A stretch of 9,145 nt of DNA from Capsulimonas sp. (lineage in GTDB: Bacteria > Armatimonadota > Armatimonadia > Armatimonadales > Capsulimonadaceae), in assembly GCA_025963815.1 (NCBI GenBank), contig JAOQAA010000556.1:1-9145 (forward strand). The letters are read 5' to 3'. Under the pieces are notes generated by a model. It saw nothing but the letters and a program-made list of their open reading frames with translations. It was not told where the DNA came from and did not search any database. A program made the translations under genes and the position numbers. This document shows, piece after piece, positions 5,893 through 9,145 of the stretch. Position 1 is the stretch's first letter, and the number at the start of each line of letters is the position of its first letter.

Positions 5893-8800
5893 TTATTTGC
5901 TGTTTGCCGGCAATATCTGAATCCCGCAGACCTTGGGCTGGTCCGCCGATCCCTTGATGAACCGGATCACAATATGCCCGCCGGCGTCAGCGCGCACGCC
6001 TGGGATGATCTGGACATTCGCCCGGTCTTTGCCCCCGGCGGCGGTGAAGATGTCGAAGTCGCTTAGCTTGCGCTCACCATTGACATCCACGTGAAATACG
6101 CGCTGGCCCTTGGCCTGAAAGAACGTCTCGGCAAAATGCAGAGCGATGTTGTACGTCTGTCCCGCCTTTGCGGGAATCGTATATGTAGATTCGCCGTTGC
6201 GCTCGGTACGGTAGAGGATCGCCGGGGCGGAGCCGGCGACGCCCTGCGTATCAATCGGATTGTCCGTCGCCGCCTGGCCGCCACCCGTCACATAGCAATC
6301 GGCGGCGTAGCCAGGGAGCCAGCCGACTCCACAGTCGATCCCATGGATTTCAGAAACCTTGGCGAGCCCGGCATCGATATTTGGCATGATGGAAACTGTG
6401 GCGGAGCGTGACGGCGTAGCGGTCACGTTCCATCCATCCACGGCGATTAGAGGGGATTCACCGTGGAGATCTTTGGTCGCCGCCTGGATGGTGAGGGTTT
6501 GGGTTTCGCCAGGCAGCAGAGAGACATAGTTGTCGCTGTACGTCACCGGCAGCACGCGCGCCCCCGACTTGGCTCGACGCAACTGCAAATGTGACATCAG
6601 CGCGACTGACTTCGTATGGTTCGCAAGGGTCACACGCAGCGTCGTGGTCCCGCCTGCGTCGGATCGAGCGGCGCGGACATCCAGCGCAACCGGAGGCAAT
6701 GTCTGCAAGGCGCTTGTGTCGTCGCCTTTGGTCGCGCGCCAGTAAAAGTTACTGGACAGAACTTTACCCATGGGGTCCTTGAGGATCAGCTTGACGAAGT
6801 GCGCCGAGTGAAGCGAATCCGGCCAGGCGATTGTGAACGCGCCCGTGGCGGCCGCCGGCGAGGCGGATAGCTTGGCGCTTTGCCGGGAGACGCGAACGCC
6901 GTTCAGATTGTAAACGTCCGCGACAGCCGTCAATCTCGTCAGCGTTTTGGGCTGATTGTTGATCACCTGCACCTTGCCCTCAGGAGTCATTTGAACGTGC
7001 GTCATTTCGCAGGCATGCTTGACGCCAAAGTAAGCCGCGGTTGGCTCCAGGTCGTAGTTGTAAATCTGCCAGACCAAACTGGGCTGCGCGGGGTTGCTCA
7101 TCCAGAGGATAATGCCCGAGCAGGGATCGAACATACGGGAGTTACGTCCCTCGATCATCGCCCGGTAGGTTTCATAATCGGCCAAATGCGCCTTGCGCAC
7201 GAAATCTACCGTATCGGCGATGGGGCCATAGCGCTGGGTGAGCGCGGGCGCGTAGTTGTTCTGGCAGAGGTCGTGCTGGGTCCAGTCGTCGTTGAATGTG
7301 CCCCAGTCTTCTTTCGGCATCATCGCCCGAACCGCTTCCAGCGTGGGGATCGACGGCGCGCCTGTCTCCGTGTGGAACACGTCCTTAAACGGTCCGAAGT
7401 AGTGCGCCACGGCTTCGATCCCGTAATCACCATCGCCAACGCCGTGCTGGCTGGAGGAGCAGGGCTGGAACCATCGGCCGGGGTCTACCTCCGAGGCGAG
7501 TTCGATCATCTCCTTTTCAAAGGGCGTCCCGACGGGAAATTCGTTGCGCTGGCACCAGAGCGCGATGCTGGGATGGTTTCGAAAACGGAGCATCGTGTCG
7601 CGCTGGTTGGCGAGAAACATCTTTGCATCGATGGGATAGTTGACGGTGTCGTCTAGCCAGAAGTCGTTCCAGACGAGAATGCCGTACTTGTCACAAAGCG
7701 CGTAAAAGTCTTCTTGTGTGGTCTGACCGCACCAGTTACGGATCATGGTGAAGCCGACATCCTTGTGCAGCTTGATCTGGGCCTCCAGCCGCGCGTGGGG
7801 ACTGCGCTTGAGGGCTTCGTCCAGGCCCCAGTTGCCGCCGCGCATCATGATCGGGACGCCGTTCACGGACAACTTGAGCGATCCCGCTCCATTGCCGACG
7901 CCGCCGTAATCAATCGTGCGCACGCCGAATGTGGCGCTCTTCGAGTCGCTCGCGGATTTACCAATCGTGAACGTCAATGGCATCGTGTAGAGCGTCTGTG
8001 CGCCATAGCCGTTCGGCCACCAGAGCTTGGGATGCGCGAGATGCAGCGCCGGCGTATCCTCCCCAGACAGCGTGACGGTCTGGGACGAATTCGCTTCCGC
8101 CGTGACATTCCGCGAAAACGCCTGTCCAGCGACACTGCCTTTCAGCACGCCGATCTGCGCCTGACTGGTGACATTTTGCAGCTCCACTTTGAGCGTCAGA
8201 TCGGCGGCGCTGCTGCTCGCTGTGACATGAGAGTTCGTGACATATGGGTTCTTGATGACGATCGGGCCGGTAACGGATAAAAACACATTTTGCCATATGC
8301 CGACGTTTCGGTCATGGATGGTGGGGATCCAATCCCAGCCGACCGAGCAGAAGAATGTCGGCGAGTCGCCTTCCAGGTTGCCGCCGTTTGGGCCATAGCC
8401 ATTCGCCAGCGTCTGCAGGACGGGGTTGGACGGATTGCTGATACCGCCGCTCGCATGCGGCGGCGTCAGGATACGCACCGCCACGGCGCTTCGCGCGCCA
8501 GCTTTCGCATAAGGCGTCACATCGAATACGCCGCGCGTAAACGCGCCCTCGATCCGCCCGACATTCTTCCCATTCACCCACACTTCGGCCTTGTGATTGA
8601 TCCCTTCAAAGTTCAGCCAAATGTGACGCCCCGCATACGTCGGCGGCGGGGTGAATGTGGTGCGGTACCAGTAGGACGTTTCCGAAAGGCTGTCCGGGAT
8701 CTTCTGATTGTTCAGGCCGTAGAGCGGCTCCGGGTAAACGTGATTGTTCACCAGAGTCGTCAGCACGGTTCCCGGAACAGTGGCCGCGTACCAGCCACTG

Positions 8801-9075
8801 GGTTTATAAGCGACACTGGAGACGGCTTCGCCGGGGGCCGTCGCCTTTTTGGTGTCCTGGAGGCGCCAGTTTTGATTGAGCGGTATCGGTATGGAGAGGG
8901 TTTGGGCCAGAAGTTGGTGGGACAATGACAGGCCGACAATTGCAGACGGCAATAGCGCACACGTAATCAGTCGGCGGTACGATGCCGGCGGTTGGAAACC
9001 GCGCCTGCAAGAGCGCAGAAACCCACCTACGTGGGTTACATGGTCGAAGGCGATAATGTCTAAAACAACGTTCAT
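5893..9075 (-). CDS. Secreted GH2-family glycoside hydrolase with C-terminal malectin-like domain
   Basis: Predicted 1060-residue exported enzyme of glycoside hydrolase family 2, most like exo-beta-D-glucosaminidase/beta-mannosidase-type members. A hydrophobic signal segment (about 36-57, ending near LLAQ) is followed by a jelly-roll sugar-binding domain (about 60-270, with NFEGINHKAEVWVNGKNVG at 155-173). Next come an Ig-like domain (about 275-390) and the TIM barrel (about 395-690). The likely acid/base is E512 in WCQRNEF, and the likely nucleophile is E570 in FHTETGAPS. The SGIILWMSNPAQPSLVWQIY segment (653-672) is typical of the glucosaminidase/mannosidase branch. Further Ig-like domains (about 700-895) precede a malectin-type carbohydrate-binding domain (about 905-1057: GIDCG, YTIPAKAGQTYNIALHFAET, FHVDVNG). 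The substrate is not determinable. The ATG at 9075 is the only ATG/GTG near the signal segment. Its ribosome site is weak, and residues about 8-27 are encoded by a repeat, so the N-terminus is uncertain. Confidence 0.92.
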   Translation of the reverse strand: MNVVLDIIAFDHVTHVGGFLRSCRRGFQPPASYRRLITCALLPSAIVGLSLSHQLLAQTLSIPIPLNQNWRLQDTKKATAPGEAVSSVAYKPSGWYAATVPGTVLTTLVNNHVYPEPLYGLNNQKIPDSLSETSYWYRTTFTPPPTYAGRHIWLNFEGINHKAEVWVNGKNVGRIEGAFTRGVFDVTPYAKAGARSAVAVRILTPPHASGGISNPSNPVLQTLANGYGPNGGNLEGDSPTFFCSVGWDWIPTIHDRNVGIWQNVFLSVTGPIVIKNPYVTNSHVTASSSAADLTLKVELQNVTSQAQIGVLKGSVAGQAFSRNVTAEANSSQTVTLSGEDTPALHLAHPKLWWPNGYGAQTLYTMPLTFTIGKSASDSKSATFGVRTIDYGGVGNGAGSLKLSVNGVPIMMRGGNWGLDEALKRSPHARLEAQIKLHKDVGFTMIRNWCGQTTQEDFYALCDKYGILVWNDFWLDDTVNYPIDAKMFLANQRDTMLRFRNHPSIALWCQRNEFPVGTPFEKEMIELASEVDPGRWFQPCSSSQHGVGDGDYGIEAVAHYFGPFKDVFHTETGAPSIPTLEAVRAMMPKEDWGTFNDDWTQHDLCQNNYAPALTQRYGPIADTVDFVRKAHLADYETYRAMIEGRNSRMFDPCSGIILWMSNPAQPSLVWQIYNYDLEPTAAYFGVKHACEMTHVQMTPEGKVQVINNQPKTLTRLTAVADVYNLNGVRVSRQSAKLSASPAAATGAFTIAWPDSLHSAHFVKLILKDPMGKVLSSNFYWRATKGDDTSALQTLPPVALDVRAARSDAGGTTTLRVTLANHTKSVALMSHLQLRRAKSGARVLPVTYSDNYVSLLPGETQTLTIQAATKDLHGESPLIAVDGWNVTATPSRSATVSIMPNIDAGLAKVSEIHGIDCGVGWLPGYAADCYVTGGGQAATDNPIDTQGVAGSAPAILYRTERNGESTYTIPAKAGQTYNIALHFAETFFQAKGQRVFHVDVNGERKLSDFDIFTAAGGKDRANVQIIPGVRADAGGHIVIRFIKGSADQPKVCGIQILPANSK

Positions 9076-9145
9076 AACTATTGAAATCCGTCTTGGAATA
9101 TGTAGTCCGCGCAGGCGGACTTCTGCGCTCTTGCAGGCGCGGTTT
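8988..9145. repeat. Inverted pair of REP-like elements (REPIN-like) around the hydrolase start codon
   Basis: Bases 8996-9020 are the exact reverse complement of 9121-9145 (25 bp). The symmetry continues imperfectly inward to about 9052 and 9089, leaving a spacer of about 36 nt. Each arm carries a hairpin whose sequence differs but whose pairing is kept: ACCCAC-CTAC-GTGGGT (9021-9036) and, read on the other strand, GTCCGC-CTGC-GCGGAC (9120-9105). Each is followed by TACAT. The left arm has a second hairpin, GCGGTT-GGA-AACCGC (8988-9002). The right arm is cut by the window end. The hydrolase start codon (9075-9073) lies in the spacer, and the left arm is inside the reading frame. Confidence 0.85.

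Noticed and set aside
6880..8928. Long plus-strand open frames (6880-7656, 7714-8280, 8290-8928) opposite the hydrolase
   Set aside because: They mirror the codon structure of the GC-rich hydrolase gene, contain no recognisable domains, and the minus-strand frame shows a complete GH2 protein with conserved motifs.

Overview
The window is about 9.1 kb of moderately GC-rich bacterial DNA. Every convincing gene lies on the minus strand, so transcription runs from high to low coordinates. No phage, transposase, plasmid, CRISPR or RNA gene was seen. The gene set (large secreted GH2 enzyme with a malectin domain, ECF sigma factor with a TPR-like tail, DGPF/YCII protein, ArsR plus SRPBCC operon, Asp-box propeller plus MoaD-like protein) and the structured intergenic repeats suggest a free-living, polysaccharide-degrading soil-type bacterium. 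Armatimonadota, Acidobacteriota or a similar phylum is possible, but this is a weak guess because no rRNA or marker gene is present.

Layout in order of transcription. (1) 9145-8988: a paired inverted REP-like repeat that surrounds and invades the 5' end of the next gene. (2) 9075-5893: a secreted family 2 glycoside hydrolase with a C-terminal malectin-like domain. (3) 5742-4187: a DUF2277 gene coupled through a GTGA overlap to an ECF sigma factor with a long C-terminal extension (ECF42/SigJ-like). (4) 4076-3720: a DGPF/YCII protein with its own ECF-type promoter. (5) 3612-1719: an operon of an ArsR regulator and three tandem SRPBCC (AHSA1/START-like) proteins, driven by a consensus sigma-70 promoter whose -10 box overlaps a palindromic operator. 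(6) 1585-177: an Asp-box beta-propeller protein coupled through an ATGA overlap to a small ubiquitin-fold (MoaD/ThiS-like) protein ending in Gly-Gly. (7) 170-1: a cluster of GC-rich hairpins containing a 31-bp perfect inverted repeat.

The most notable observation is regulatory. The DGPF gene and the propeller/MoaD-like pair are about 2.5 kb apart, yet they share a near-identical bipartite promoter: TGTCGA, exactly 17 nt, then CGACTAA(A/G)TAGTG. The element resembles what is known for ECF42-type sigma factors, and such a sigma factor is encoded next door. This predicts a local regulon in which the sigma factor drives both the DGPF protein and the uncharacterised propeller/Gly-Gly protein pair. 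The SRPBCC operon between them is under separate, ArsR-type control.
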